Positions 1-8,277 of a stretch of DNA of 61,865 nt are shown in pieces. The DNA comes from Desulfotignum sp. (GTDB lineage: Bacteria; Desulfobacterota; Desulfobacteria; Desulfobacterales; Desulfobacteraceae), in the NCBI GenBank assembly GCA_021737695.1, contig JAIPDL010000009.1:1-61865 (forward strand), written 5' to 3'. Within the stretch, counting starts at the first letter, position 1, and each line of letters starts with the position of its first letter. The notes below the pieces were generated by a model, which ran no database searches, was not told where the DNA came from, and saw only the letters and a list, made by a program, of their open reading frames with translations. Made by a program: the position numbers and the translations under genes.

Positions 1-419
1 AGCGGGCCGAAACCCTGTCCGGGGGACAGCAGCAGCGGGTGGCCATTGCCAGGGCGTTGATGCAGACCCCCAAAATGGTGCTGGCGGATGAACCCATCGC
101 CTCCCTGGACCCGTTGAGCGCGGAAAAAGTGATGACCGCGCTCAGAGAGATCCGGGACCGGGATCAACTCACCGTCATCTGCAACCTGCACACCCTGGAT
201 ACGGCCAGAACCTACTGCGACCGGGTGATCGGCATGCTCCAGGGCAAAATCGTGTTTGACGATGTGCCGGCAAAACTGACCCCGGCAGTGATCAAAGATA
301 TCTACGGCGCCGATACAGAGCTCAATGAGTCCGTGACCTCCACCTCGATGGACACGCCGGCCAGAAAACCGACCCCGCGCCGTCTGGCACCGGCCATGGC
401 TGCCCTGACCGCCGGTTGA
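1..419 (+). CDS. phnC: Phosphonate ABC transporter ATP-binding protein, C-terminal part
   Basis: The frame is open from the window edge, so the 5' end of the gene (Walker A, Q-loop) lies outside. The first visible residues contain the ABC signature [15 protein letters not shown], followed by Walker B ([12 protein letters not shown]) and the H-loop region (NLHTLDTA). The stretch [17 protein letters not shown] and the following [11 protein letters not shown] resemble the C-terminus of PhnC, the cytoplasmic ATPase that energises phosphonate or phosphite uptake with PhnD and PhnE. A tail of about 30 residues rich in Thr, Pro and Arg extends beyond the usual end. No permease gene follows, so any partners must be upstream. 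PhnC is the best match by eye; a related ABC ATPase is possible. Confidence 0.78.
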   Translation, partial: RAETLSGGQQQRVAIARALMQTPKMVLADEPIASLDPLSAEKVMTALREIRDRDQLTVICNLHTLDTARTYCDRVIGMLQGKIVFDDVPAKLTPAVIKDIYGADTELNESVTSTSMDTPARKPTPRRLAPAMAALTAG

Positions 420-473
420 TCATCAAAGGAGATGGGTCAGATGAACTGTTCTTGACTTCATACCTGGCATGAA

Positions 474-483
474 TTACATGTAA
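474..483. promoter_or_regulatory. 10-bp perfect palindrome before the MazE-like gene
   Basis: TTACATGTAA is self-complementary and lies 33 bp before the antitoxin start. A TTGACT hexamer occurs at 452-457. MazE-type antitoxins usually repress their own operon through such palindromes, so this could be the operator. There is no direct evidence of binding. Confidence 0.3.
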
Positions 484-515
484 CATTATGGGGTAATATG
501 ATCAGGAGAATTGAT

Positions 516-725
516 ATGAGTGTTGCTAAAAGGGTGCAAAAACATCGGGAAGCATTGCGTGCAATGGGCCTCAGGCCTCTGCAGATTTGGGTGCCGGACA
601 CCCGGCGAAAAGGGTTTGCCCAGGAATGCCGCCGTCAGTCCCGATTGATCGCCAGGGATTCCCATGAACAGGAAGTGATGGACTGGATCGAAACCGTTTC
701 TGATTCAGACGGCTGGACAGCATGA
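516..725 (+). CDS. MazE-like antitoxin (DUF3018 type)
   Basis: This is a 69-residue protein beginning MSVAKRVQKHREALRAMGL, with the basic, DNA-binding-like N-terminus and the LRPLQIWVPDTRR segment of DUF3018 antitoxins that pair with MazF-type RNases. The start at 516 is chosen because AGGAGA lies 7 bp before it. An ATG at 498 is in frame but would place the ribosome site inside the gene. The stop codon overlaps the start of the toxin gene (ATGA), the usual coupling in mazEF operons. The partner toxin is truncated, so this antitoxin may now have no target in cis. Confidence 0.7.
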   Translation: MSVAKRVQKHREALRAMGLRPLQIWVPDTRRKGFAQECRRQSRLIARDSHEQEVMDWIETVSDSDGWTA

Positions 726-886
726 CCCGGGGAGATCTGATTTCCGTGATCGTGCCGGGGGATTATGGAAAACCAAGACCGGCTGTGATCTTACAATCTG
801 ACCTTTTTGAAGAACATCCCTCTGTTGTCATCCTGCCGGTCACCTCTACATTGCAAGAAACCCCGCTTTTCCGGATCCGGCTGTGA
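722..886 (+). pseudogene. MazF-like endoribonuclease, C-terminally truncated
   Basis: Translation gives 54 residues: MTRGDLISVIVPGDYGKPRP, then a PAVILQSD strand and a VVILPVTST strand. These are the N-terminal SH3-like strands of MazF (PemK) RNases, including the GDYGKPRPA loop. Family members run to about 105-115 residues. This one stops at a TGA directly after FRIRL, so the second half of the fold is missing. The stop overlaps the GTG used as start of the following phosphodiesterase gene, so a deletion probably fused the remains of mazF to the front of that gene. An active toxin is unlikely. Confidence 0.65.
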
Positions 887-1629
887 TCGTTGGGGAAACC
901 AATATCATCCGTTTCATTGCACATCGCGGCGAATCTTTTCTGGCACCTGAAAACACCCTGGCAGCGGTGAATCTTGCCTGGAAACTGGGTTCAGTGTTTG
1001 TTGAAGTCGATGTTCATTTCTCTTCAGACCATCAAGTGATGGTCTGTCATGATGACAGGGTATCCAAAAGTGCCGGAGACAAACCGGTCATTTCGCAAAC
1101 GCATTCCAGAGAGCTTCGCAGATTGGACGTGGGATCATGTAAAAGTGCTGCATATCAAAACGAAAAAGTGCCCTTTCTGGAAGAGATCATCGCCACCATT
1201 CCGGAACAGGGCAAACTGCTTGTGGAAATCAAATGCGGACCTGAAATTCTGCCGGCTCTCCAGCAAATTGTGGCAGACAGCCCCAAAAAAGACCGGTTGA
1301 TCTTTATCAGTTTTGGATGGGAAACCATTACAGCGTTGAAAAACCGGTTTCCCGGCCATCGCTGCTACTGGGTCAGTGAAGACAAAACAGGGTTGTCAGA
1401 TAAAATCAAGGCATGTGCCGATAACGGGCTCGCCGGCATTGACCTGTATTATAAAATCATTGACGCTGAAATCATTGAAAAGGCGCATCGATCCGGACTG
1501 GAAGTCCTGTGCTGGACCGTCGACGATCCGGCAGAAGCCCGGCAATTGATTAATCTGGGGGTAACCGGCATCACAACCAACCGGCCCGCCTGGCTGAAAT
1601 CAAACGTCACCCGGGGCTTTCATGGATGA
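883..1629 (+). CDS. Glycerophosphodiester phosphodiesterase
   Basis: This 248-residue protein has the GDPD fold motifs. HRGESFLAPENT (catalytic His14, Arg15) is followed by the metal-binding Glu41/Asp43 in FVEVDVH, the second catalytic His56 in VCHDD, and the EIK motif with Glu115. The C-terminal LCWTVDDP and GVTGITTNRPAWL segments are also typical. These enzymes hydrolyse glycerophosphodiesters to glycerol 3-phosphate and an alcohol. No signal peptide is visible, so a cytoplasmic UgpQ-like role is likely. The assigned GTG start overlaps the stop of the truncated mazF. The natural start may have been lost, since related proteins begin a few residues before the FIAHRG motif. Confidence 0.85.
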   Translation: MIVGETNIIRFIAHRGESFLAPENTLAAVNLAWKLGSVFVEVDVHFSSDHQVMVCHDDRVSKSAGDKPVISQTHSRELRRLDVGSCKSAAYQNEKVPFLEEIIATIPEQGKLLVEIKCGPEILPALQQIVADSPKKDRLIFISFGWETITALKNRFPGHRCYWVSEDKTGLSDKIKACADNGLAGIDLYYKIIDAEIIEKAHRSGLEVLCWTVDDPAEARQLINLGVTGITTNRPAWLKSNVTRGFHG

Positions 1630-1681
1630 CCAGGAATCGCGATGCGCAATTTAGAAAGCCGCATAGTCCGCCCGATCCCTC

Positions 1682-1915
1682 TCAAGCGTTTGGTTCGGCT
1701 CCCCCTGCACGGGATTCTCTAACGGTTTCAAGGATGTCCTCAGTAGTTGCCTTTGTTTTTATTCCAGTAACATCAAACGGAGATTTGGGGGATTTGGTAA
1801 ATATAATTTTAAAAGTTTCACCCCCGCGGCGCTTAATGATAACCTCTTCTGATTTTGCAATATCAAGCACTGCAGAAAACTTTTGACGTGCTTCTGAATA
1901 TGTATAAACTTTCAT
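1682..1915 (-). CDS. Phd/YefM-family antitoxin
   Basis: This is a 77-residue protein starting MKVYTYSEARQKFSAVLDIA, the classical Phd/YefM N-terminus, followed by EEVIIKRRGGETFKII. Such antitoxins bind DNA as dimers through this part and neutralise a toxin with the C-terminal tail. The start at 1915 has GGAGGT 6 bp upstream, inside the end of the PIN gene, and overlaps its stop as TGATG, so the two are translationally coupled. The order is toxin first, antitoxin second, the reverse of most Phd modules. A proline- and lysine-containing insert follows residue 40, and the C-terminal tail is acidic then glycine-rich. Confidence 0.75.
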   Translation of the reverse strand: MKVYTYSEARQKFSAVLDIAKSEEVIIKRRGGETFKIIFTKSPKSPFDVTGIKTKATTEDILETVRESRAGGAEPNA

Positions 1916-2238
1916 CAAATCACCTCCATGATTTTAACACCCATGCTCCTGGCAACTTCAATCATACGCTGGTCAAGAGTTATTAGTGGGCAGTGTAGCG
2001 AAATAGCGCACACTATAAAGTATGCATCATATGCGTAAATATTGAATTGAGATGCTGTTTTCAATGCTTCACGGATATTAACGCTACGCAGGTCAACAGG
2101 AATTTGCTGCGTCACATCCCATACTGGTAATAATTCTTCCGGTTGAATCCTTTTCCTTTTTAGCATTGCGTATAATGCATTTCCAATTTCAAGAGGTGTC
2201 GCGGCAAAGCGCTCAAATCCGGTTCCCGGAGCATTCAT
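1915..2238 (-). CDS. PIN-domain toxin, probably missing its N-terminus
   Basis: The 107 residues match the middle and end of a VapC-type PIN nuclease. ATPLEIGNALYAML carries the second acidic residue, YAYDAYFIVCAI the third, and PLITLDQRM the TxD motif. PIN toxins cleave RNA with four acidic residues around Mg2+ or Mn2+. The first strand, with the essential first Asp (usually within residues 4-8 of a protein of about 135-145 residues), is absent. An in-frame TAA sits two codons before the ATG and no ribosome site is visible. The upstream sequence is the end of the radical SAM gene. I infer a 5' deletion and an inactive toxin kept next to its antitoxin. Confidence 0.6.
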   Translation of the reverse strand: MNAPGTGFERFAATPLEIGNALYAMLKRKRIQPEELLPVWDVTQQIPVDLRSVNIREALKTASQFNIYAYDAYFIVCAISLHCPLITLDQRMIEVARSMGVKIMEVI

Positions 2239-2272
2239 GAGTTACTGGCGGGATGGTGATCCACCAACGTAT

Positions 2273-3583
2273 TCAAACCGGCCCGGCGGGTGCAAACCAG
2301 GCAAGCCGGGATAATGCCAAGGGTTTTCGGCCGTTGAAATATCCGCAGGCCGCATAATAGCGCAGGTCCTTCTGCCACAGCGAGAAGAAACGCGGATCAT
2401 GAGAAAGCCTTTTCAGAAGCCTTTTCGGACGGTGAAGGGTATCCAGCAGGGGGGAAAACAGTTCGGACGGATCACGGAAGCATTCCCAGTCACACTGGCG
2501 GCACTCCGGCAACGGATCTAATCTCGTCAAGTCCAGATCCGGAAAAGGCCCTAAGTCTTCCCGGCCCCGGTACCCGCAGGGGTAGGTGTGGCCGTCATCG
2601 GAACCGATGAAAAAATAATCTGTGCCGCCTCGGCATCCGGCTGTTTTCACGGCCGGACCGGGGGCAGGAGGCAATGCCTGGTGCTGGGCGATAAGGGTAT
2701 GCAGGGCACTCAAGGGCGTGAAGATGCGCAAATAAGGCCGGTGACGAGTCACAGTGGCGGCCAGGGCCTGGTAGAGGGCCACTTTTTCTTCCCGGGTGAA
2801 CCGCACCACGGCCTCCCCGGCCGTGGCCGCATACACCGCCTGAAGCCCGCCGTCCGAATCAGTATCTTCAATGCTCATGGGATAACAGGTGTTGGCAATG
2901 GTGAATCCCATGCGGGTCACCTGCCGGAAAAACCGGTCAAATGCGGCATGAAACCGCTGGTAAAACGCTTCCAGATACGCGGTGTCACTGGAAAAACCTT
3001 TCCGGTGAAGGTCCCGGGTCGATGGACCGCCCACCAGGCGGTTGATGCCCAGGTTCACCGACGGAAATATGCCGGCATCATGAAAAATGGGAATGGCCGT
3101 CTCTATCCCCCGGACCACGTCCGGCAGCCCCCGCATCTGTTCATGCACCTTTGGCACGGCAGAATCCAGACTGATCCAGAAATTTCTCAAAGGCGTTGCC
3201 GCCAGTTTGTCAGCCATGGCCTTGATCCGGTCTCGGAACCCCGGCTGCCGGCTGCCGCAGAACAGAAACCCGTTGGTACCGGTGCGGATATAAGGGATGC
3301 CGGCCCGGCCGGCATGGGAGATCCATTCCACGACCGGGTCCAGGTACAACAGGGGCTCCCCGCCTGTAAATGAAACCGCCTGGACCCCTTTTTCCCCGGC
3401 CGCATCCAGGATCTGCCGGATGGCATCGGCTTCCAAACGGGTTCGGCGGATATCCGCGGTCTTCCGCATGCCGCACTGGGGGCATGTGGCATTGCACTGA
3501 TTGGTGATCTGGATGATCAGTTGTCCGGGTACCCGGTCTTTTGCCAGGCAGGTCACTGTCTTCAAAACAGAAAGAAGCGTCAT
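2273..3583 (-). CDS. Radical SAM protein with C-terminal cysteine-rich extension
   Basis: This 436-residue protein carries CNATCPQC (CX3CX2C) near residue 32, which binds the [4Fe-4S] cluster that cleaves S-adenosylmethionine, and the GGEP motif (VSFTGGEPLLY) after it. The C-terminal third has further cysteines (GCRGGTDYFFIG, YPCGYRG, CRQCDWEC), as in SPASM or twitch domains that bind extra Fe-S clusters. The substrate cannot be told. No peptide precursor gene is visible next to it and no biosynthetic partner is obvious. Related proteins with this layout are often annotated only as radical SAM/SPASM. The gene ends 35 bp before the damaged PIN toxin on the same strand. Confidence 0.8.
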   Translation of the reverse strand: MTLLSVLKTVTCLAKDRVPGQLIIQITNQCNATCPQCGMRKTADIRRTRLEADAIRQILDAAGEKGVQAVSFTGGEPLLYLDPVVEWISHAGRAGIPYIRTGTNGFLFCGSRQPGFRDRIKAMADKLAATPLRNFWISLDSAVPKVHEQMRGLPDVVRGIETAIPIFHDAGIFPSVNLGINRLVGGPSTRDLHRKGFSSDTAYLEAFYQRFHAAFDRFFRQVTRMGFTIANTCYPMSIEDTDSDGGLQAVYAATAGEAVVRFTREEKVALYQALAATVTRHRPYLRIFTPLSALHTLIAQHQALPPAPGPAVKTAGCRGGTDYFFIGSDDGHTYPCGYRGREDLGPFPDLDLTRLDPLPECRQCDWECFRDPSELFSPLLDTLHRPKRLLKRLSHDPRFFSLWQKDLRYYAACGYFNGRKPLALSRLAWFAPAGPV

Positions 3584-3667
3584 GGGTTGTGTATCCTGTT
3601 GTCCGTTTTTTTCGTCAAAAAATCAGGGAGTCTTTCCATGGGTGATCATTTGGAGGCCTGCCATCCA

Positions 3668-6112
3668 TCATCCATGATTCCCGGCTTCCAGGACAATCAG
3701 GCGGGGTTTTTCCCCCTTTGACCCGGGCCGGGTGTTTTCGTTCAGATATGCCGTAAAGTCCGGCAGGGGCATGGGCCGGGCATAACGGAATCCCTGCATG
3801 ATGTCACAGCCTTCTTCCACAAGAAACGATTCCTGCTGCTGTGTTTCAACCCCTTCGGCGATCACGGTCATGGACATGGCACTGGCCATGGCAATGGCTG
3901 CCCGGACCAGGGTCCTGCCCTGGGAACCGGTTTCAATGCCGTGAATCAGGGATTGATCGATTTTCAGGGTGTTGATGGGAAGGTTTTTCAACATGTTCAG
4001 GGACGAGTACCCGGTGCCGAAATCATCCAGTTCGATATGAATCCCCATCTGCTGGAGCGATTCAAGGGTTGCCCGGCAGTTATCCAGATCATGGAGCAGA
4101 CAGGTTTCCGTGAGTTCGAATTTCAACCGCCGGGGATCGATTTTGCTGCTTGAGATGATGGCTTTCACTTTTTCCAGAAAATGATCATCCGAAAACTGCC
4201 GGGCACTGATATTGACGGCCAGGGTAAACCCGGCCGGCAGATTCCGGCATTCCTGGAGTTTGACCAGGAGCTGGCAGGCGTTTTTCAGTACCCATTCCCC
4301 CAGAGGCAAAATGAGTCCGGTTTCTTCGGCAATGGGAATAAATACCCCCGGAGAGACCGGCTGTTTCCCGGCAGGAATCCATCGCAGCAGCGCTTCAGCA
4401 CTACAGACGTTTCCCGTTCCCATAATCTGAGGCTGCAGATACAAAGAAAATTCATTCTGGGCCAGGGCTTTTTTCAAATCATAGGCCATGGCTGTGGTCC
4501 GGTCGACGATGGCCTGCCGTTTTTTGCTGAACAGACAGACCCGGTTCCGTCCCAGATCCTTGGCCTCATACATGGCCACGTCCGCGCGTTTGAGCAGTTC
4601 ACTGGATGTATGGACATCCCCCTTGAAAATCACCGCACCGATGCTGGCGCTGGCATGACACAGATGATTTTTTTTCCCCAGAACATAGGGCCGGTTCAGG
4701 GAAATCCGTATTTTTTCCGCCACATCCAGGGCCATTTTCAGGCTGGTGTCATGATTGCCGTCCAGCCATTCCAGCAGCACGACAAATTCATCCCCCCCCA
4801 GACGGGCGGCTGTATCTGTCTGACGGATACAGGCATTAAGGCGCTGGGCCACTTCAACCAGCAGGGCATCGCCGATGTCATGACCGGAAGTGTCATTCAA
4901 GGTCTTGAAGTTGTCCAGATCCAGCATGAGAACCGACCCATATTTCCGGCTTCGATGGGATGCCGCAATGGCCTGGCCCAGGCGGTCTCCCAGCAGACGG
5001 CGGTTGACCAGTCCGGTCAGAGCATCGTACAGTGCCAGTTTCCGGATCTGACTTTCCGATTTTTTCCGGTCGGTAATATCCTGGACCGTGCCGGAAAGCA
5101 CCTGCCTGCCGTCATGTTTCCTGACGGCTGCCTGCTGAAATATCATCCGTTCCTGTCCGTTTGGACAGATGATCCGGTATTCCATGGTAGCGGATTTTAT
5201 TTGATCCACCACCCTTTTCAAAGCGGTTTTCACTGCCTGCCGGTCATCCGGATGAACCAGTTGAAGCGCACTTTGCTCATGGACATCAAACTGTTTTCTG
5301 TCCACACCGCAGATGTCATAGGTCTGATCTGACCAGGTCAATCTGCGGTCTGAAAACCGGTATTCCCAGTCTCCCACCCGTGCCAGTTTCTGGGCCGCTG
5401 TCAGGCGTTCGCGGATATGAGTCAGAGATCTCACACTGGTTTGAAGGGAGTTGATGGTTGCCCGGACATGACGTTCCAGAGGATAAAATATAAGCCCGGC
5501 CTCCAGCAGAAGTATCAGGATGGTTGCCCCCCAGATCATGGTCTCCAGTCTTTCGATTTTCACGATGGCGGCTCTCCCGATTTTCTGATATTCATCCACG
5601 GCGGCATCCAACATGGGTTCCAACACATGGGGGCCATAAGTGGTCAGATAGATATAGGAAAAAAATTTGGGATTGAGCTCATCATGGCCGGAAAGATAAA
5701 TATTTCCCGCATGATTTAAAAAACGACTGAGAGCCATATCCAACCCCACGGAAGGATCTTCGAAAATGGTTTCCAGACGTTCATTGGACACGTTTGGAAT
5801 GCCCTTTTCCCGGTTCCCATTGCGCAGGATATGATGTGTACCCTGCATTTTATGGATGGTCTTTCCCAGCTGAGCCCGTGCCATGTTGAATTCGGTTTCA
5901 TCGTCAGTGGACACCATCAAACTGCTGAAATACGCAATGCGGTTGACAAGCCCTGACTGGTGTCCGGCCAGGTTGACCAGACTGGAAAATCCGCGCTGTT
6001 TTGATATCACGTTGTTCATGGTGATAAAGGATGCCGTCACCAGCAAGCCGATGGCGCTCAACGCCAGGATGTATCGAAGCCTTATATTTTTTACCGTTTT
6101 CAGATAATTCAT
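3668..6112 (-). CDS. Membrane GGDEF-EAL protein with PilJ-like sensor and PAS domain
   Basis: This is an 814-residue cyclic-di-GMP turnover protein. A first membrane helix (about residues 12-30) is followed by a periplasmic helical part resembling the PilJ/NarX-type four-helix sensor (FSSLVNLAGHQSGLVNRIAY), then a second helix near 190-210. A PAS domain (about 235-350) leads into a GGDEF domain with an intact RLGGDEF motif near residue 437 and an EAL domain with intact AEALLRW near 574. Both active-site signatures look usable, so cyclase and phosphodiesterase activity are both possible. The gene is transcribed away from the next c-di-GMP gene across a 219-bp gap, which suggests shared control. 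Confidence 0.9.
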   Translation of the reverse strand: MNYLKTVKNIRLRYILALSAIGLLVTASFITMNNVISKQRGFSSLVNLAGHQSGLVNRIAYFSSLMVSTDDETEFNMARAQLGKTIHKMQGTHHILRNGNREKGIPNVSNERLETIFEDPSVGLDMALSRFLNHAGNIYLSGHDELNPKFFSYIYLTTYGPHVLEPMLDAAVDEYQKIGRAAIVKIERLETMIWGATILILLLEAGLIFYPLERHVRATINSLQTSVRSLTHIRERLTAAQKLARVGDWEYRFSDRRLTWSDQTYDICGVDRKQFDVHEQSALQLVHPDDRQAVKTALKRVVDQIKSATMEYRIICPNGQERMIFQQAAVRKHDGRQVLSGTVQDITDRKKSESQIRKLALYDALTGLVNRRLLGDRLGQAIAASHRSRKYGSVLMLDLDNFKTLNDTSGHDIGDALLVEVAQRLNACIRQTDTAARLGGDEFVVLLEWLDGNHDTSLKMALDVAEKIRISLNRPYVLGKKNHLCHASASIGAVIFKGDVHTSSELLKRADVAMYEAKDLGRNRVCLFSKKRQAIVDRTTAMAYDLKKALAQNEFSLYLQPQIMGTGNVCSAEALLRWIPAGKQPVSPGVFIPIAEETGLILPLGEWVLKNACQLLVKLQECRNLPAGFTLAVNISARQFSDDHFLEKVKAIISSSKIDPRRLKFELTETCLLHDLDNCRATLESLQQMGIHIELDDFGTGYSSLNMLKNLPINTLKIDQSLIHGIETGSQGRTLVRAAIAMASAMSMTVIAEGVETQQQESFLVEEGCDIMQGFRYARPMPLPDFTAYLNENTRPGSKGEKPRLIVLEAGNHG

Positions 6113-6331
6113 GGATGTATATTTAACCCCAACCGTTTTGTTTTATGAGCAAAACCGGGCAAAAAGCCGGACGGCCCATCAACTATTTTGATAGATAATA
6201 GCAGGGGATTGTTAGAAGACTATTTTTTTACCGCGATTCTCAACCGGAAATGAAATTTTTTTTTACCCAGTGCTAATCATCCTGTAATAATCCCGTTTTA
6301 GGGTGATAAAAATTACTGTCAAGGAAAAGAA

Positions 6332-8143
6332 ATGACCATAAACATTTGCAGGAAAACGCTGGAAACAGGCCTTTTCACCCAGATGCCGGATCTGATGGAT
6401 CCTGAATTCGTTTTTCATCCCATTGTTCACGTTCATACCGGACATCTGTTCGGCATCGAGGCCCAATTCTCCGGCTTTACCGGGAACAATTTTGAAATTC
6501 GGACGGATCTGTTTGACACGGCCCGGGAAAAGGGCCTTCTCCATCAGGTGGACCTGTTTCTGCAACAGAGAATACTGACCCGGTTTTTTTCGTATCGAAA
6601 AGAAAACCGGGTCAGGCTTTTCCTTTGGCTGGATCACCGCATATGCCTGTCGCCGGATTATCAGCCCGGCAGTACCCTGGCCATGATCGAACACCTGGGA
6701 CTGGCCCCTGCTGATATCTGCCTTGTCCTGCGAGTGGATCCGGATGTCATCATGGACGAGCAAGTGATTCACATATTGGACAGGTACCGGTCCCAGGGAT
6801 TTCAGATAGCCTTGGCAGGCTATGATATCCGCTCTCAAGGGATTCAACTGCTGGACCGAACGGCACCGGATTATATGATCCTTCACCTGGACCTTTACCG
6901 TGATTTCAGGGAAAACGCCAAAACCCAACAGGTCCTGTCTTTTATGATCACCTATTCCCATCTGATGGGATGCCGGGTGATCGCCGGTGAGATCCAGACC
7001 GAGGCGGAATTCATCCAGTGCCGGGAATGGGGGTGTGATCTGATTCAGGGAGATGTGGTCCAGCCACCCGGTCACCGCCTGGATAACATCAAGTCCTGTT
7101 ATGATACCATCAGGCAGATGACAAGAAGAGACCGACGGAACCATGACGATAAGCACCGTTCACTGACCGCTGGTGAAATCACTCACCTGGAACCGATATC
7201 ATTCGGCTGCACCGTGGTCCATGTCTTTGATCAGTTCAGAACCAATCCGAACACCTCTTTTTTTCCGGTGATCGACCCGAATGGTGAACCTTTGGGCATT
7301 ATCAGGGAAACCGCATTCAAACAGTATATTTTTTCAAAATTTGGCAGGCAATTGCTGGAGAACCCTTCTTTTGGCAGAGATATTTCCCGTTTTGTGACCA
7401 AAATTCCTGTGGCGGATGTGCACGCTTCCCTTGAAACTCTCATTGAAATCTACACCCGGTTCAATAATAACGAAGGCCTGATCATGGTGGACAACCTGAA
7501 ATATGTCGGTGTGCTCAGTACCAATTCCCTGCTGAAACTGATCAATGAAAAAAATCTGACCCAGGCCCGGGATCAGAATCCACTCACCCAGCTGCCCGGC
7601 AACAACCTGATCCATGAATATTTGAGCAGCAGTCTGTCGGATGAGCAAGTGGATTATCACCTGATCTACTTTGATTTCGACAACTTCAAAGCGTTCAATG
7701 ACCGGTATGGATTCCGAAGCGGTGACCGGGTCATTTTGATGTTTGCCGAACTCCTCAAAAAAACCGCATTTTCCGAAAACCGGTTCGTGGGCCATGTGGG
7801 AGGGGATGATTTCTTCATGGGAATTCGAAACAGTACCCTTGAAACCGTCGAAGAACAGATGACGTCCCTGGCCAGGGAATTCAAAAAGAATGTTGAAAGT
7901 TTCTATGATTTCGATACCGTGAAAAAAGGCTTTCTGTTGGCCATGGACCGGGAAGGTAAAAAACGGAACCTGCCCCTGATGACGGTCAGTGTGGCCATAC
8001 TGGAACTGACGGCCGGTGACAAAAAGGGGCTGACGGTCGAAGACATGGCCAACATGCTGGCCGGACTGAAAAAAAAGGCCAAACGTTCCGATACCGGCAT
8101 TGCCGGTGTCAGATCATTCAACAGCCCTGAGTTGCGCAGATAG
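6332..8143 (+). CDS. EAL-CBS-GGDEF protein with degenerate EAL motif
   Basis: The 603 residues begin with an EAL-like domain (about 1-260) in which the signature reads IEAQ near residue 43 instead of EAL. The usual KID-type loop is HLDLYRD, while the WGCDLIQGDVVQPP end of the domain is kept. A central part (about 285-410) resembles a CBS pair (PVIDPNGEPLGIIRE, GLIMVDNLKYVGVLS). The C-terminal GGDEF domain reads GGDDF near residue 490. The layout matches YciR/TlpA-like EAL-CBS-GGDEF proteins. I infer that the EAL part is a binding or regulatory domain and that the cyclase part may still work, because Asp for Glu in the fourth motif position is seen in some active enzymes. The ribosome site AAGGAAAAG precedes the start. 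Confidence 0.82.
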   Translation: MTINICRKTLETGLFTQMPDLMDPEFVFHPIVHVHTGHLFGIEAQFSGFTGNNFEIRTDLFDTAREKGLLHQVDLFLQQRILTRFFSYRKENRVRLFLWLDHRICLSPDYQPGSTLAMIEHLGLAPADICLVLRVDPDVIMDEQVIHILDRYRSQGFQIALAGYDIRSQGIQLLDRTAPDYMILHLDLYRDFRENAKTQQVLSFMITYSHLMGCRVIAGEIQTEAEFIQCREWGCDLIQGDVVQPPGHRLDNIKSCYDTIRQMTRRDRRNHDDKHRSLTAGEITHLEPISFGCTVVHVFDQFRTNPNTSFFPVIDPNGEPLGIIRETAFKQYIFSKFGRQLLENPSFGRDISRFVTKIPVADVHASLETLIEIYTRFNNNEGLIMVDNLKYVGVLSTNSLLKLINEKNLTQARDQNPLTQLPGNNLIHEYLSSSLSDEQVDYHLIYFDFDNFKAFNDRYGFRSGDRVILMFAELLKKTAFSENRFVGHVGGDDFFMGIRNSTLETVEEQMTSLAREFKKNVESFYDFDTVKKGFLLAMDREGKKRNLPLMTVSVAILELTAGDKKGLTVEDMANMLAGLKKKAKRSDTGIAGVRSFNSPELRR

Positions 8144-8277
8144 AGTCCGGTCAGGACCCTTGTGAAAAAACCGCTTTTTCAATATTGTCTTTTAAAAATC
8201 CCTGTGCTATTCGGTCTATGCTATCAATAAAACAACCTTCTGGCCGGTTTTCAAGCCAGATCGGGAAAAGAGGTATC

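Noticed and set aside
1626..1886. 86-codon plus-strand frame after the phosphodiesterase gene
   Set aside because: It is antisense to the Phd antitoxin, which has a proper ribosome site and family motif.
4181..5332. 383-codon open frame on the plus strand opposite the GGDEF-EAL gene
   Set aside because: It lacks any family motif, and the minus-strand gene over the same bases has complete PAS, GGDEF and EAL domains. It is an antisense shadow of a GC-rich gene.
6263..7156. 297-codon minus-strand frame opposite the EAL-CBS-GGDEF gene
   Set aside because: No motif is seen, and it is antisense to the EAL-like domain, which has clear family segments.
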